Positions 12,156 to 24,908 of a stretch of DNA of 64,000 nucleotides are shown here, one piece after another (the stretch's first letter is position 1; every line of letters begins with the position of its first letter). A program made the position numbers and the translations under genes. This DNA is from Cryptomeria japonica (taxonomy: Eukaryota > Streptophyta > Pinopsida > Cupressales > Cupressaceae), in assembly GCF_030272615.1 (NCBI RefSeq), contig NC_081407.1:265360574-265424573 (forward strand). The letters run 5' to 3'. The notes below the pieces were generated by a model. It saw nothing but the letters and a program-made list of their open reading frames with translations, did no database searches and was not told the origin of the DNA.

Positions 12156-13271
12156 TCAAAATCCCCTCAAAGTAAGAAACTTACTCCGGTCACCGGTCAT
12201 GTGGTGTGAGCAACCACTGTCAATAATCCAATCATCAAAACTATCCATGAGAGAGACTAGTGCCTTCTGATCTGATGTCTCTTCTTTAATGGCAACAAAG
12301 ACAATGTCCTCATTTGCATCTTCTTCAGATTCCTCATCTGTAATTCCTCCATCAATTGCAATGAGACAATATCTTTTACCTTTGCCTTTGTACTTCTTAT
12401 ACTTCTCACGTTTCTTCTCATTATCTCCATTTGGACAGTTAGCAGCAATATGTCCAATCCGGTTACATGCAAAACACTTCAAAGTTAATTTAACTCTGTA
12501 GTTACCGATACCTCTGGGTAACCGCTTGGCCAACAATGCTTCAAGCTCAATCAGACTGTCTTCATCATCAACTTCTCTATTGGATCTAGACTTGTGACTG
12601 TGACTAGCTTCTCTGTTTTTCCTTACCGGTGGGTTTGAAATTGAGGCTCTAAATGCAGACTCTGGTCTCTGAACACTTCCATCAAAACCATTTAATTCAA
12701 ATGCAGTTAATTTACCAATGATGGAGTCAAGAGTTACCTTTTATTTATCAATAGATTTGAGTTCTTGAATGGCTACAACTTGGATAGCATAGACCAGTAG
12801 AAGGGTTCTCAACACCTTCCTAACCACTGTGGTATCCTCCACTATAACACTAGCACTTTTGATCTCACCAACTATCTCCTTGATCCTCTGGCCATACTGT
12901 TGAAAATTCTCTCCTTAAACCATCCGCATATCATCAAATTTACCTCTCAGACTCTCCTCTTTGGCAATCTTCACATGCTCATCATCGCTATAGATATCCT
13001 CAAGTTTATTCCATACTTCAAAAGTAGTCTCCAAACCATGGACATCAACATACTCTGAATCAAACAAGGAACTGATAATGGCCTCCAATGCTTGATTATT
13101 CTCTTGTTGCTCCTTCTTTTGATCATCTGACAAAATCCCACTGGGCAAGTTATATTTAGTAATAGCATGTTCCCAATATTGACTTCCTAAGCTCTTGATA
13201 TAGATCTTCATCCTATCACTCCAGATTTTGTAGTTTTTCCTATTGAATTTCAGACCTTCTTTCTTCATCAT
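12156..13271 (-). pseudogene. Copia Gag and protease region, interrupted by stops
   Basis: The frame opens at Met 13271 with a typical Gag N-terminus (KFNRKNYKIWSDRMKIYIKS). It is broken by a stop near 12916, resumes QQYGQRIKEIV, meets another stop near 12740, and ends in the open piece 12536-12156. That last piece has the nucleocapsid zinc knuckle CFACNRIGHIAANC (CX2CX4HX4C) and the protease active site WIIDSGCSHHMTG. Gag packages the RNA; the aspartic protease would cleave the polyprotein. Order and strand fit the LTR and PBS positions. Confidence 0.85.
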
Positions 13272-13327
13272 GTTCTCCTAGATCTTTACCTCAAGCTATT
13301 AGGCTTAAACACAAGAGGACCTAAAAT

Positions 13328-13341
13328 GCTCTGATACCAAT
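13328..13341 (-). other. Primer-binding site (initiator Met-tRNA type)
   Basis: The - strand reads ATTGGTATCAGAGC directly after the LTR end. TGGTATCAGAGC is the standard plant Copia primer site complementary to the 3' end of initiator Met-tRNA. It fixes the element's orientation. Confidence 0.9.
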
Positions 13342-14747
13342 TGATGATATGATGAATCAATAAGGATCCAGTCAACTAATAAGAGGGGGGGGTGACTCAG
13401 TAGATAGAAAACAAACTAAACTTTCACCAAACTTAAACCCAACTCATTAACCAATCACTGAACTAACCGGTTTAGACATTGTACCATAAACTGCAATTGC
13501 ATTGTCAAGTTTATCGGTTGACTAGAATACCAATATAATAGTGTAACAGATCTGAAACTTACATACCATTTAACCAAAACATCAAACCACTTTACTAACA
13601 TTAGTAATAGCTCGTTTTAGATCACTTCCGGCCATCTAAACATATCTAAGTGGCTTTACCAGTTAAACATATTAACCATATCAAAACATATAACCACAAA
13701 ATCATTCACCACTTGACAAAATATTTTTTGACATGGAAACCCAAATGGGAAAAACCATGGTGGGGATGAATACCCACAAGTATTCTGAACTCTTCTGAAG
13801 TTTGCCCTGTTAGGAGTTGAGCCTTGTTAGAAGCTTTACAAAAATGTCCTGTTAGGAACAGATGCGATTAAGGGATTGACTACGATACCCTATTAAAGGC
13901 AATACCCTATTAGGAGTAAGCTCGATAGAGGATTTCAAATCCAAGCTAATGGATCACCTGGCTAGAGGATTTAGAAAGCACCAAGCATGTTATAGCTTAC
14001 CCGGTTAAGGGATTTAACTATTGTAATTGTTAGAGAACAGCAGTGTCTTTGTTGATTTGGTAATAGCACTACTCTGCTTAATCAGATCCGTTTATGCTCC
14101 TATTTGCCTTCACACATTCTGCAGATACTCCTTCTGGTTCGGAAATCAATCACACTACCACACTTAACCAAATTGCCAACACAATTACAAACAACTCATT
14201 GACCTTAAAAAAGAATACAATAGGTCGGTAACACATCACAAAACCTAAGATCTCATAGAGATTACAAACATATTGGTTCAAACATGACCATTGGATTACA
14301 TAGAAATCAGTTGCACATTGTTCAAGACAACTTTGACCACTCCTAGATCACTGCACATTGGATCCTATAGCTCATCACACGTTATTCACTTCATGCTATT
14401 TATTAGCTCATTCCCAAGATAAAATAGTTATCTTTATGCACCAAAACCACTTTGAAACTTATCACGTGCAACATGCATACATGGCATAATCATCTCCGAT
14501 CACCATTCGATCATAGATCAACATAACCGATTCACCAAGCTCCATGGGTTAGGGCTTCGCATATCAATAGGTTAGGGTTACCAGTTGATCACTCTGCTTC
14601 AAATAACGATACCGGTTTCCTTCACTTCTCAACTATCGGTTGCATTACTGCATCACTACCGATTGCAATACAACTCCATTATCTGTTGTTAATGACATCA
14701 ATGACAACACTATACTTCATTAATGCAATCTTCATACAATGCCAACA
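13342..14747 (-). repeat. 5' LTR of the nested Copia element (intact, 1,406 bp)
   Basis: Matches 1372-2748 plus 7138-7180 along its length with scattered substitutions and a few small indels. On the - strand it starts TGTTGGCATTG and ends ATATCATCA, followed by the PBS. The right target duplication AGATC follows at 14748-14752. Confidence 0.9.
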
Positions 14748-14752
14748 AGATC

Positions 14753-16546
14753 CACATTTCCAACCTCTTAAATTAGATAGTCTTGTTAGCACAATTTGTG
14801 AAAGTAAATCTTTGGATTATGTTGTGGATATCTATAATGAAACTCGTCTGATTGATAAAGAAACAATCAAGAAGGATATAATTAGATTTATGATTATCTT
14901 TGACATAAATCTATGTGATATTCAAGATTTTGTTCCTAAAAGTTTATATGAAGCATTGATAGAGAAGAAATACAATGCCATATTAAAAGAGAATGATATC
15001 TCGATCACTGTTATTGACAAGGTTTGTATTTTGTTATCTGAAGTTTCTAGAGGTAAGATTCAACAAGATCTTAATGCGAGGTTCCAAAAGAAGGAAAAAG
15101 TAAATATGATAATGGGTGAATACCCTGAGGACATCAAAAGAATCATCATGCAATCAGATAATATTGTTGTTGAAGTTGCAGTAGAAGAAGTTAAGTCTTT
15201 GTATGCCTCTCTAGAGAAGAAAAACAAAGGATTGAATGTTAGTGAATCTAGCGGAAGTGCACTTGCTCCAGAAAGAGAAGTAGGAGATCAAATAATTGAC
15301 ATTGGTTGACCAGAAGTAGTTCTAGATTAGCAAAATTCAACTTGAGAAAGTTATCATTGCTACAGAAGAATAGAAGGGTGATTAGGAGATAGTTGATGTC
15401 GCATGACAACAATATATTGAGGTCACTGGCTAGGAGAAAGTACTTGAGGATTGGGATAATGAAATTTAGTTTGCAAATGATGCCATGGAAATATTTGTAG
15501 ATACTTGCAATGAGATGATTGAAGAAGAAAATGTTGAAATGAGTAAGACACGAGGTGGAGTATAAATGAAAGTTGTTGAAGAAGAAAAGAAGGATGAAAC
15601 TTGTCTGGATAAAGGGAAAGAGATTGAGAAACCATGTGTGGTAGAATCTTCTAATGTTTATGAGTTAGTTGAGTTGAAAATGGTTATTTAACTTGGCATA
15701 ACATCTGAAGTACTCAAAGTATCAGCATCACAAGGAAATTTAGATCTAGACATGCTATCATGTCGAAAAAATGTTTCAATTGGGTGATGCTCTGCACCTC
15801 AAAACTAGAAGGAAAATCTTCTTGTCTAGAGAACTTATTCAAGATTTGATGAAGTTTATCTATGAGAAACTTCCAAATATTCAGGTTGAGGAGTCTTTGA
15901 GTGATGAGGACAAATTAAGAGTTGTATTAGAAGAGTTGAAGGCACAAGCCTTGAGCTTTGAGACAAAGATCTCAAATGTTGTGGAAAAGAAATTGATGGA
16001 TAACAAAATGCAATGGCTAGTGAATAAGTGTGCAGAGACACACAAACGTCTAAAGGATGGGATTGCAACATTTGAGCAGAGTGTGGATAGTTTAATTCAA
16101 GTTAATAAGTTTTTTCATTCTTGGCTTGAGTCCACAAGCAAGATATAGAAGGATATTGGTGCTCTTGAAGTCAAAATCTTGGATGTGTCCAAGGCAATTG
16201 ATTTAAGAAATGATGTAGATGCAAAGGAGAGATTAGAAATAGAATAATTATATAAACAGATGGATGAGCTAGTAGAACAAAAAAAAATGTAAATAAATTT
16301 TTCTATAGGTTAAGAGACATTGTAGACTTGCATCTTTCCAGCACGGTGAAAGTTCTAAAGGACTTTCAATCTTTGAGAGCACATGTATATGTTCCAACAA
16401 GTTATGATGTTACAGAATGCACTATTCTAGAGATGGAGAGTCAGATCAAGGTTCTAGGTTTTGTGGAAGTTGATTGGAGTTTTGCTAGGTCAGAACTAAT
16501 AGTTTTTCGTAGAGAAATCATTTCCCCTACCTTGCAAAATATGTAG
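14753..16546 (+). pseudogene. Late (env-like position) ORF of the outer Sirevirus-type element, 3' part, broken
   Basis: Coding-like sequence resumes immediately after the target duplication. The main open pieces end at 15309, span 15771-16148, and span 16328-16546, separated by stops and frame changes. The apparent start of the first piece at 14686 lies in the inserted LTR and is not real. Text is acidic and helical (for example VVLEELKAQALSFETKI), with likely coiled coils and no enzyme motif. It stops about 120 bp before the first purine tract and 220 bp before the LTR at 16765. That places it as the last ORF of the outer element. Function unknown; an env-like assignment rests on position only. 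Confidence 0.55.
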
Positions 16547-16668
16547 ATGAGTTGCTAGTGAGGTTTCTTTTCTTTTTTTGTTGTATTTTCTTGGAGTATT
16601 TCTATTGATGAAGTATTGTACATAGGAGTAAGTTCAATTTTATAGCCCTTGTATACCCTTTGTCTTTG

Positions 16669-16764
16669 ATGTCAAAGGTGGAGAAGTTTTGGATTGAAGA
16701 AGTTTTTGTTTACGGAAGGTTATGTGTTGGCACAAGTATTGCCATCAATGAAAAAGGAGGAGAT
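16669..16764 (+). other. Repeated polypurine tracts of the outer element
   Basis: GTCAAAGGTGGAGAAG at about 16671-16686 and AAAAAGGAGGAGAT at 16751-16764, the latter ending at the LTR. Paired tracts agree with a Sirevirus-type 3' end. Confidence 0.7.
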
Positions 16765-17670
16765 TGTTGAAAACATGCTATTCGAATTGTCATTGATGTC
16801 GACTCTCTGGCTCAAATGAAGTCCAATTGTGTACAGAGTGGTCCGAGTGTGCATAGGGTGGTCTACTTATTTCAGTTTTGGTCTGGATTAAAATTTTGTG
16901 TACATTAAGAAGGCATCTTGTGTGTTTGATTGCATATGGAGTACATAAAATATTTTTGGATGGTGTACCGACTCGGTATAGGTCTCTACATATCTTGGTG
17001 TGTTCCACATGAATTGTATGGATCATTTTTGGGTTGATGGTAAATATACACGTGACACCTTCTTTTGGCCGACCTTATGAATAACATCATTGATCTGATT
17101 GATATATATAGTGCAGATTAGTTGGGTTATTATGTGTGAGACATGGAGTTGATATAGAGATCTATATGATGCGAGTTTAAAGTGGAACACAAGTCTGAAA
17201 GTGTCACTGTGCAAATTGAATATGATGAGCATTAATTAGTGAATTGTTATCTACATATTGATAGATGTCAGTTTCCTATGTAGTCCAATATTTTAGTTCC
17301 ATTGTATCTAGATGGATGTTTTGTATCTTTCCTCAAAAAAGTGTTCTTTAGTTGTGCAAGTCCTTCATTTATATCTTTCTTTGAGGCAGTGTGCCTTAGT
17401 CTACAAGTCCAAAGCAATGAGCTCCCTAGCTTATGGCCTAAAACTTTGTAAACTTTATATATCTTATGAGTCGAATCTCAATGTGGTTTTTCTCAATTTG
17501 GGTTTTCCACATAAAAAATCTTGGTGTTCTTGTGTGAATGCATTTGTGGCTTCTGTTATTTACTTTCATGCATATTTGTTGCATAAAGATTGTGGTTTAA
17601 ATGTTTTAATGTATTCAAGTTTTGGTATATGTTGATTTACCCCCCTCTCAACATATGGTAGTGTTCAACA
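16765..17670 (+). repeat. 3' LTR of the outer Sirevirus-type element
   Basis: A 906-bp segment starts TGTTGAAAACATG after a polypurine tract and ends TAGTGTTCAACA (inverted termini TGTTGAA and TTCAACA). Near its end it has the TTTACCCCCCTCTCAAC run common in plant Copia LTRs. The partner 5' LTR lies outside the window, so the target duplication cannot be checked. Confidence 0.75.
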
Positions 17671-20040
17671 CGCCCTAATAAGGGTTTGGGGATAACAACC
17701 CCAAAAGCCACATTTTATGTATAATTTATCATTGTAAATCTCGATCCTTTATCATTAGGTAGCAAATCTAATTGTGGATATTTTGTGTGTTTTGTTTGCC
17801 ATGGAAGGCAACCCTATTTTATGAGGGTATTGTATTATAGTTTTGTATTGTGATATATTATAAGATCCTTATAGTTATTGAGTTGCCTCTAGATCTTCCT
17901 TGGTGATACTACTATGAGAAGCCTTCTCTACAAGTATATTGTAATCTATTGTTGATTTTTGAATAATATATTGGGCAACTTTTGGAGTGTGAGGTTTTTC
18001 TCCTGAAAGGGTTTTCCCAATGTAAATCATTGTGTTATGGTATGCATATTATTTATGTTCATTTCTATTTAGTTTCTATAGTTATTCTAAATATCTATAA
18101 ATTTTTGCATAACCCTCCTCTCAAGGTTTGTGTAGGAAGTTGTTTTGCTACCTTAACTCCCTTTCATTTCTACCCTAAATTTTAGTGATAAGTGTTAAGA
18201 TATTTTTTTATTCTATTACCACTTACGATTATCGTCAACACAACACCATGGTTGGAGTTCTACTCCATCATTTACAATTTTGGGCTCTAGGTTCCTCTTT
18301 GTGTCATCTTTTCAAGTCTATTTTCTACTTTTACCTTTTTTTTTGTATCACCTTCATTTTGTCAAAGTTGATCAATTTGATTACCATAGCATAGTTCATT
18401 GCACACACTCAACAAATCCATATCACACAAACTAAAGGGAGTGTGGACCTAGACATCTTGGCTCTTTTTTTTAGAATAATAGCCAAGCCCATTCACATTC
18501 CCCTAATATTGTATGGGAGAATTATTGACTTAGGTTAATGCATATGTCAATCTAGGATATTTTTTCACTTACTAATGTCTTGTCACTTAGTAGGACTTAG
18601 ATTTGGTGGCATCGTGCTTGGACGCAACTTTATGACACATGTTACAACTTGGCAAACCATACTATAATTTCATGTTGGTTCTTTGTGTCAAGATGGAAAT
18701 ATTTTATGATATGTTATGACAAGATCTTATGATACACTAACGTATGATTGACAATGTAAGAGCATCTTATGATGAAATCTATGATAGGTAGTTGTTTCTA
18801 GATGTGGGTACCTATGCATACAAGGATGTCGTATGTATGTTGATGAATCTTATGCATGCAAAGGAAGGCATTGGATTTGGCATATTCATATTCCTTTACA
18901 TGTGTAAGACAGTGCTTTACATGTGAACAAGTTGCATGCATGTAGGTATGTGCACCTCAAGTAAATTCTTATAGCCATTAAATTCATGCCATATAGATCT
19001 AGACACCCATCTTGGGCACTCTCCCTTATATGTTTTAAAATCTATGAATTGGTTTTGTTTTTCATAGTTTGCAAGTTAATTTTTTTAGTAGGTAAAGTGA
19101 TGCTATTAGAATTGATCCAAAATTTAAAAAATGATTGGTAGACTCTTGTCGAAGAAGCTTAGTGTTAATATTATGTTGTAACCTTATCAATTTAGTAGAA
19201 AACAAATTATTGTGCTTTTGAAGTGGGGTTTTTTACCTGAAAGTTTTTACCCCACATATATATGGTGTTATAGTATATTGTGTTATTGCATGTTCATTTG
19301 AGATAATTTGAAAAAAAATCTTTTACTATAACTAATAAATATTTGTAAAAAAGTTTGCATAATCTCCCCCACTTAAATTAATGTTTGAAATGTTTTTTAC
19401 ATCTTTTCTTCCTTTCAAGGTGAACTATTTGGAGACAAGGGAGCCTAGAAGGAGTTGTGCACCTATTATTAATGATTCACATCAAAAACATAACTACACA
19501 TATATTATACCTTGATATTATGGATACAAATATGTGAGTAGTATGCATAAATGAAGGTTCCTAGTATGTAGACTTTCTAAAGTAGGGTTGCTAATTTTCA
19601 ATGCATTAAATATATAAATTAAAATTAAATCATTTGATTAAGAAAAATAAATCTTTTAATTAAGATAATTAAATCTAAAGATATAAAAAATTCAATGTAT
19701 TCTTGGAATTCTTAAGACCTTAGCTTATGGGACATGACTAAAGTCATTTTTATATACTCTTGAACGATGCACTTCCATTAGGAAAATTTAGTCTTTAATG
19801 AGGGACTTGGAATAGTAGATGTCTTGATGAGTCAAAGTATTTGGGTAGAGTAATATACATATCCCTTGTGAATAGATGTCTATCTCATTTGGATGTATGC
19901 TTATCTCATCTGGATAAAAGAATACTTGTTTCATATGGATGGATGTCTATCCCTTATGGATAGAACAATTTTCAAGTGTATAGATGAATGAACACAAATA
20001 CTATGGTTAAATTTGTGAATTTAAAAGAATGGTGAAATTA
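17671..20040. other. Degenerate intergenic or old repeat sequence without a gene
   Basis: AT-rich sequence with only short chance ORFs (up to about 70 codons). I see no conserved motif. The segment runs into decayed Copia pol and may contain its lost upstream part. Confidence 0.5.
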
Positions 20041-20099
20041 GGTACAACTTCACGATTGTTACACTTCCATGTGACCTCCCATTGAGGGTAATTATTATC

Positions 20100-23000
20100 C
20101 AAGCATGGAGAATATGATAACAAAAAGGTGTACCTTGAAGATGATTCTCACTTAAAATTTATTGACCATGAAAGAGTGTTTATCAAATTCTCAAATGGAT
20201 TTGTGAAAGTTGTTCTACATATGTATGATTTGACACATAATCTAGTATCAATGAGAATTAAATGATATGGGTGTGTGGGTTATTTTCTCTAATGGATGGT
20301 GTTAGAGTGAAGAATTGTGATTCTTGCTAAAGGTGGTCACATGGACATTTTGTTTCAATTGGATGCATGGATTCTTCAATATAATAATTACTTTGTTCCT
20401 ATATCCAAGATATTTGTAAATTCTACACTCTTATCATTGGAACCAACAACAAAGAGGAGTGATGTCTCCACTTCCAATGGTCATGCTTTCTACAACTATC
20501 TTGTTTTGAAAAGAGCAAGTTGTCTATGAAAAAGATAATGTTGTGGCACTAGGATAGACCACATATATGACAAGGGTCTCAAAACTTTGAAAAATAAAAA
20601 TTTTGTAGAGGGACTAACTAATTGTGCTTTAAAGTTTGATTCTAGTGAATATTGCATATATGGTAAACAAAATCATATTCAATTTTATTCAAGTTGTCGC
20701 AAATATTCTAGGGCAATGAGTTTAATTTATTTTGTTGTATATCATGGGTGTTGGTGTGATGTGATGGCTAAGTTGTAGTGTTATTGTTTTTTCTGTCAAG
20801 GCTCAATCCCCATTAGGGTGTTATTTTTTATTGATTATATGGGGGATGAGGTCCCCCATTTGTGATCTCACCATTTCATAGTTCCAAGTGAAAAGTGTTT
20901 ACCCTTCTTTTTTTTAAAATAAAAATTGATGTATTGGTCTCATAAACATTCCTTATATTTTTGAGTCATTATACTATGTATTTTACTAGATGATTATTTT
21001 AGGGCTTAAATATATTTTCTCAATAGTAAATAATTTTGTATTTTGTTAGTTTAAAGTGTAAACCTTTTGTAAAAAGTCAACCAGTAGAAAAAATAATTTT
21101 TTGAGAACAAACAATTGTAGTGAGTTTTGTTTGATAGATTTTGATAGATTCTTTAATGAGCATGAAATTGAAAGCCCCAAAACTTCATATAACCCTTAGT
21201 AGAATGGAATTGTATGAAGAATGAACATGACATTGATGGAAAGTGTGGAAAATGTGTTCAATGGAGTTGACTTGAAATATAAATCATGAGCAAAATTTGT
21301 TACATAGAGTTGTAGATAGGTAGAAAGCCTTCCTTGTGGCAATATTGAGTTTTTGGTTGCAAGGTATATGTACATTGGCCTAGAGAGGAGCAATCAAAGT
21401 TCAAGAACTATGTAGTAAAATATATATTCATTAACTATGGTGTTGGTTTGAAAATGTACAAGCCTTGAGCCCTTGTGGGTAAAAGGGTTTTGTATGTCAA
21501 AGATGTGATTTTTAGATAAATTGAGTTTTTCACAATATTGTAACCAAAAGAGGATAGAAAGAAAGATGGTGCTTAGCTACCTCCAAAAACCAAGAAGGTT
21601 GAACTAGAAGCTCATGAAGGACATAAGAGAAGGAGAGTTAGATTATTAATATAGTTTCAAAATGGAGATTGAATCTCCACCTTAGCTCATAAGAAAGTCC
21701 ACTCAACAAAAACAACCAAACAAGTATTCATTTCCTAATTAAAGATGCATTTTTGTTTTAATTACTAATACCGATGAGCTTAGAATTGAAAAAAAATGGT
21801 GGATATATCATTCTAAGCCTTCAAGAGGAACCATAGATGAATAGACAATTGCATTGAGAAAAAAACACATAAGGGACTTCATATCATTGCCAAGAGGAAG
21901 AAAACTTGTTGAATGTAAACAAGTATTTACAAGTAAGATGATTATGAAGGCAATATTGAAAAGTGTGAAGCAATGCTGGTTACAAAAGACTCTTCCAAAG
22001 TTAAGGGATAAACTTCGATAAAATTTTTCCTTTGCCGCAAGTCTAACATCTATCAAGTCCTCAATATTGTAGCAACAACATTTGATTTGGAGATGGAAGA
22101 CATGGATGTGAAATGAACATTCTTACATGGTGACTTGGAGGAAAAGATCCACACAACACAATGAAAGCATTACATGGAGAAAGGTTACAAAATCTTTGAT
22201 TTGTAGATTAATGTTTTTTTAACCATCTCAAGCAAGCGTTTAGGATGTGGTATTGAAAGTTTGATTCTTGTGTTGGGATTGTGGTTACAAATTAGACAAT
22301 TATGTTTAATATAAGATGAATGGTAATTATTTCCTTATTATTGCATGGTCATATATAATATGTGATAGGGAAATTATTTGAGATTTATAGTCTTAGCCAA
22401 CACAAATTGACATGGACTTATGACCAAGTATATTATGGGGCATAGAGATCAAAAGAGAGTACCCCCCCCAAAAAAAAAAACCAAACAGTTTTGGTTGGGC
22501 TAAAGAAAATACTTGATCTTAGCGTTAGAAAGGTTCAAAATACCAATTTGTAGGCTTTTGGTGTTCTTATTTTAGTGGGACAACATAGCAAAGTTCATAG
22601 TGTGAGATTGAGGTCACAACTTGAGTACCTCACACTAGTGATATTCAAAGTTTAATGTATGTTACGGTCCATACAAGACTAGACATTACCTTAATAACAA
22701 GAGTCATTAGTCATTCCATCACTAATCTTGAATGAAAACTAGAGTGCAATTAAGAGGGTTTTCAAATATTTATTGGATACTTTGCACTCATAGTAATAAT
22801 TCTACTAAGAACCCAAATTCAATGGATATTTGTAAATTTAAATTGGATAGATGGTGTCGACAATTGAAGATACACCAATGGTTATGTTTTCAATTATTTG
22901 ACAGTGTTATGACTCGAATGAAAAAATGATAGTTTGTGACAGCTTTGTCTAGTACAAAGGTTGAGTACTCATAATTGGCAATAAGCCATTTCGATTAAAA

Positions 23001-23330
23001 GATTGAGTTCACGTGGGTTAGAGTCAAGGAATTGTCAAGAGCTTAGCGCTTTTTTTTTGATAAATTAGAGTGTCATATTTATAACAAAGAACCCAACCTT
23101 TTATGTGATGATAAAACATATTTATGTCTAATCCCATTTTTTTTATGACATAGTCGATGAGGGTGATGTTAAAGAAGATTGAGAGTTAGCGAATGTTGGG
23201 AATCCACATGCTTTGAGAGGTTTAAAGAGCATAGTTTTGGTATCAATCGTGATCAAATCAAATGCTCAACTCTACCAAAGCATATACGACATTTGATGAC
23301 AGGCTTAGAAAAAGACTAACTTTGGCCACG
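20100..23330 (+). pseudogene. Heavily decayed Copia pol (+ strand)
   Basis: Relics appear in the correct order. Protease to pre-integrase text is at 20120-20380 (KVYLEDDSHLKFIDHERVF). Pre-integrase zinc-site text is at 20590-20780 (FDSSEYCIYGKQNHIQFYSS). Integrase text is at about 21120-21420 (PKTSYNPQQNG-like, with changes). RT text is at about 22050-22270 (MDVK then LHGDLEEKIHTTQ-like, LKQAFRMWY KFDS). RNase H text is at 22820-23130. Every part has several stops and frame changes. No LTR was located, so the element's ends are unknown. Confidence 0.75.
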
Positions 23331-23339
23331 AAAGAACAT

Positions 23340-24900
23340 CATGAAGAAAGGGTAAGGGAGACTAATAAGATATGAAGCTTCATGGTAACCGCATTAACGA
23401 CAATAGACTAGAGCTTAGTGATTTCTAAAATTTCACCATTAACATGGCCAATTCGTGATAAAAAAAAATGGTAAATAAAATGTTGGACGTTATTAAATGT
23501 CAACCAAACATTAACATATGATTTAATTCCATCATAATATCATATCCCTGTTTTTCAATAAAAGAGGTCTTAGATGTAATCTTATCATTCAACCTGACTA
23601 TCGGAAACATTGGTTCTCATAAGTCTCAAATTTTCAAGAAGATTATGTGAAGCACCTATGTTGATAACAATTGAGCGAGATTTGTTAGGTATGTGTCCTT
23701 ATTTTGAAAATTTACATATTATGCTGAAATCTAGTATTATATGTAAAGGACAACTGGTAATAAAAATGAGATCCCTAAGAATGTTCTAATTTTCTTAAAA
23801 CATAAATATTGTTGGCTGCATAATATTTTTTTCTTGCAGGATGCAACTAGTGGATTTGTGGCCTAATTGATCCTTCCAGATTACAAAATGATGCAGATGG
23901 CTGCTCTTTCTGAATTCGATTGTGTGAGTTTTTTCATCAATATTTCAGATCACTCCCTGATCCATCATCAAGATGTTAGATAGCTAAGGAACAGAAAATC
24001 ATCACATAATGATGCAGCTCTGTATCTTAGGATGGTAAACCCAAAATGTTAATCAGTAGCTACAATGAGCTCCGTTCTACAGAAAACACAAATCCCACCT
24101 GCTTACCTTAGGATGGTAAGCCCAAAATACTAATCAGTAGCCACCACGAGCTTCATTCTACAGCAAAAAACAAATTTCACCCGTTTACCTTAGGTGTCAG
24201 TTAACTCTATTCATAAAACCCTTAGTCATAAAAAGAATGTCATCATATACTGGCAATAAAGGAGTATGTTCATTATATAAGATGTGATTGCACAAGAATG
24301 TGAAAAGAAGACCACTGAAAATATTCAACCTCTGTCAAATTTTCAGTGGGCAAGCATGATAGCCATCAAATCCCAAACCTGATTTAATACAATTTAATAT
24401 GTAAATGCCCATTCTATAGGGAAAATTCAACCTAGATCTACAGTGAATTATAGAAAACACAGCTCAATAATCTTCATATCAAATAACACTAAAATAAACT
24501 GTCCCAAATTCTGCATTCATCATCTGATATAATTTTACATAGCATCACTGCCAAGTGCACTGATATCAATTAAAAGGCTAAAATCTCTACTTATTCAAGG
24601 AAATGCTTAATCCTGATATATCAACTTCGAATCCAGCATAATATTTACTCTCAGGTCAATCCCACATTTATTGCCAGAAAAAAATTGTTCCTGGTATAAA
24701 AAAATAAAATACAAGGTGACTGAATTACATTACAGTTCTGTAATCAGCACCACACATCCTATTATTTAACAAAAATATTACAGATACTTACAAAAAATAA
24801 TACAATGGCTTCCGATATCAAAGTCCACCCTGTGAAACATCAGAGGTTAGCTTCATTTATTAATAGGAGGTCTGCAGACTAGTGTGCCTCAACCAATCAA
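23340..24900. other. Intergenic region downstream of the homeobox gene
   Basis: No coding signature on either strand apart from short chance ORFs. The stretch includes an 81-bp tandem duplication and probably the 3' UTR and polyadenylation region of the homeobox gene at its right end. Confidence 0.5.
24026..24189. repeat. Two-copy tandem duplication, about 81 bp
   Basis: CTTAGGATGGTAA starts copies at 24026 and 24107. The copies share CCAAAATNNTAATCAGTAGC and TTCTACAG segments with scattered substitutions, and a third partial start (CCTTAGG) follows. Confidence 0.85.
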
Positions 24901-24908
24901 ACTATCAT

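Larger units (their letters stand above)
1372..14747 (-). mobile_element. Sirevirus-type Ty1/Copia LTR retrotransposon, degenerate, with two nested insertions
   Basis: The element is 13,376 bp and reads on the - strand. Its 5' LTR is at 13342-14747 and its 3' LTR at 1372-7180, interrupted. A primer-binding site complementary to initiator Met-tRNA lies beside the 5' LTR and a polypurine tract beside the 3' LTR. Gag, protease, integrase, reverse transcriptase and RNase H follow in Copia order. Extra purine tracts upstream of the 3' LTR are a Sirevirus trait. It is flanked by the 5-bp duplication AGATC. Stops and frameshifts occur in every coding part, so it is not autonomous. It sits inside the late ORF of an older element of the same broad group. 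Confidence 0.9.

Noticed and set aside
14686-14752. Start of the 207-codon ORF at 14686 as a genuine gene start
   Set aside because: Those codons lie in the inserted LTR and the target duplication; the real frame entered from 1371 before the insertion.
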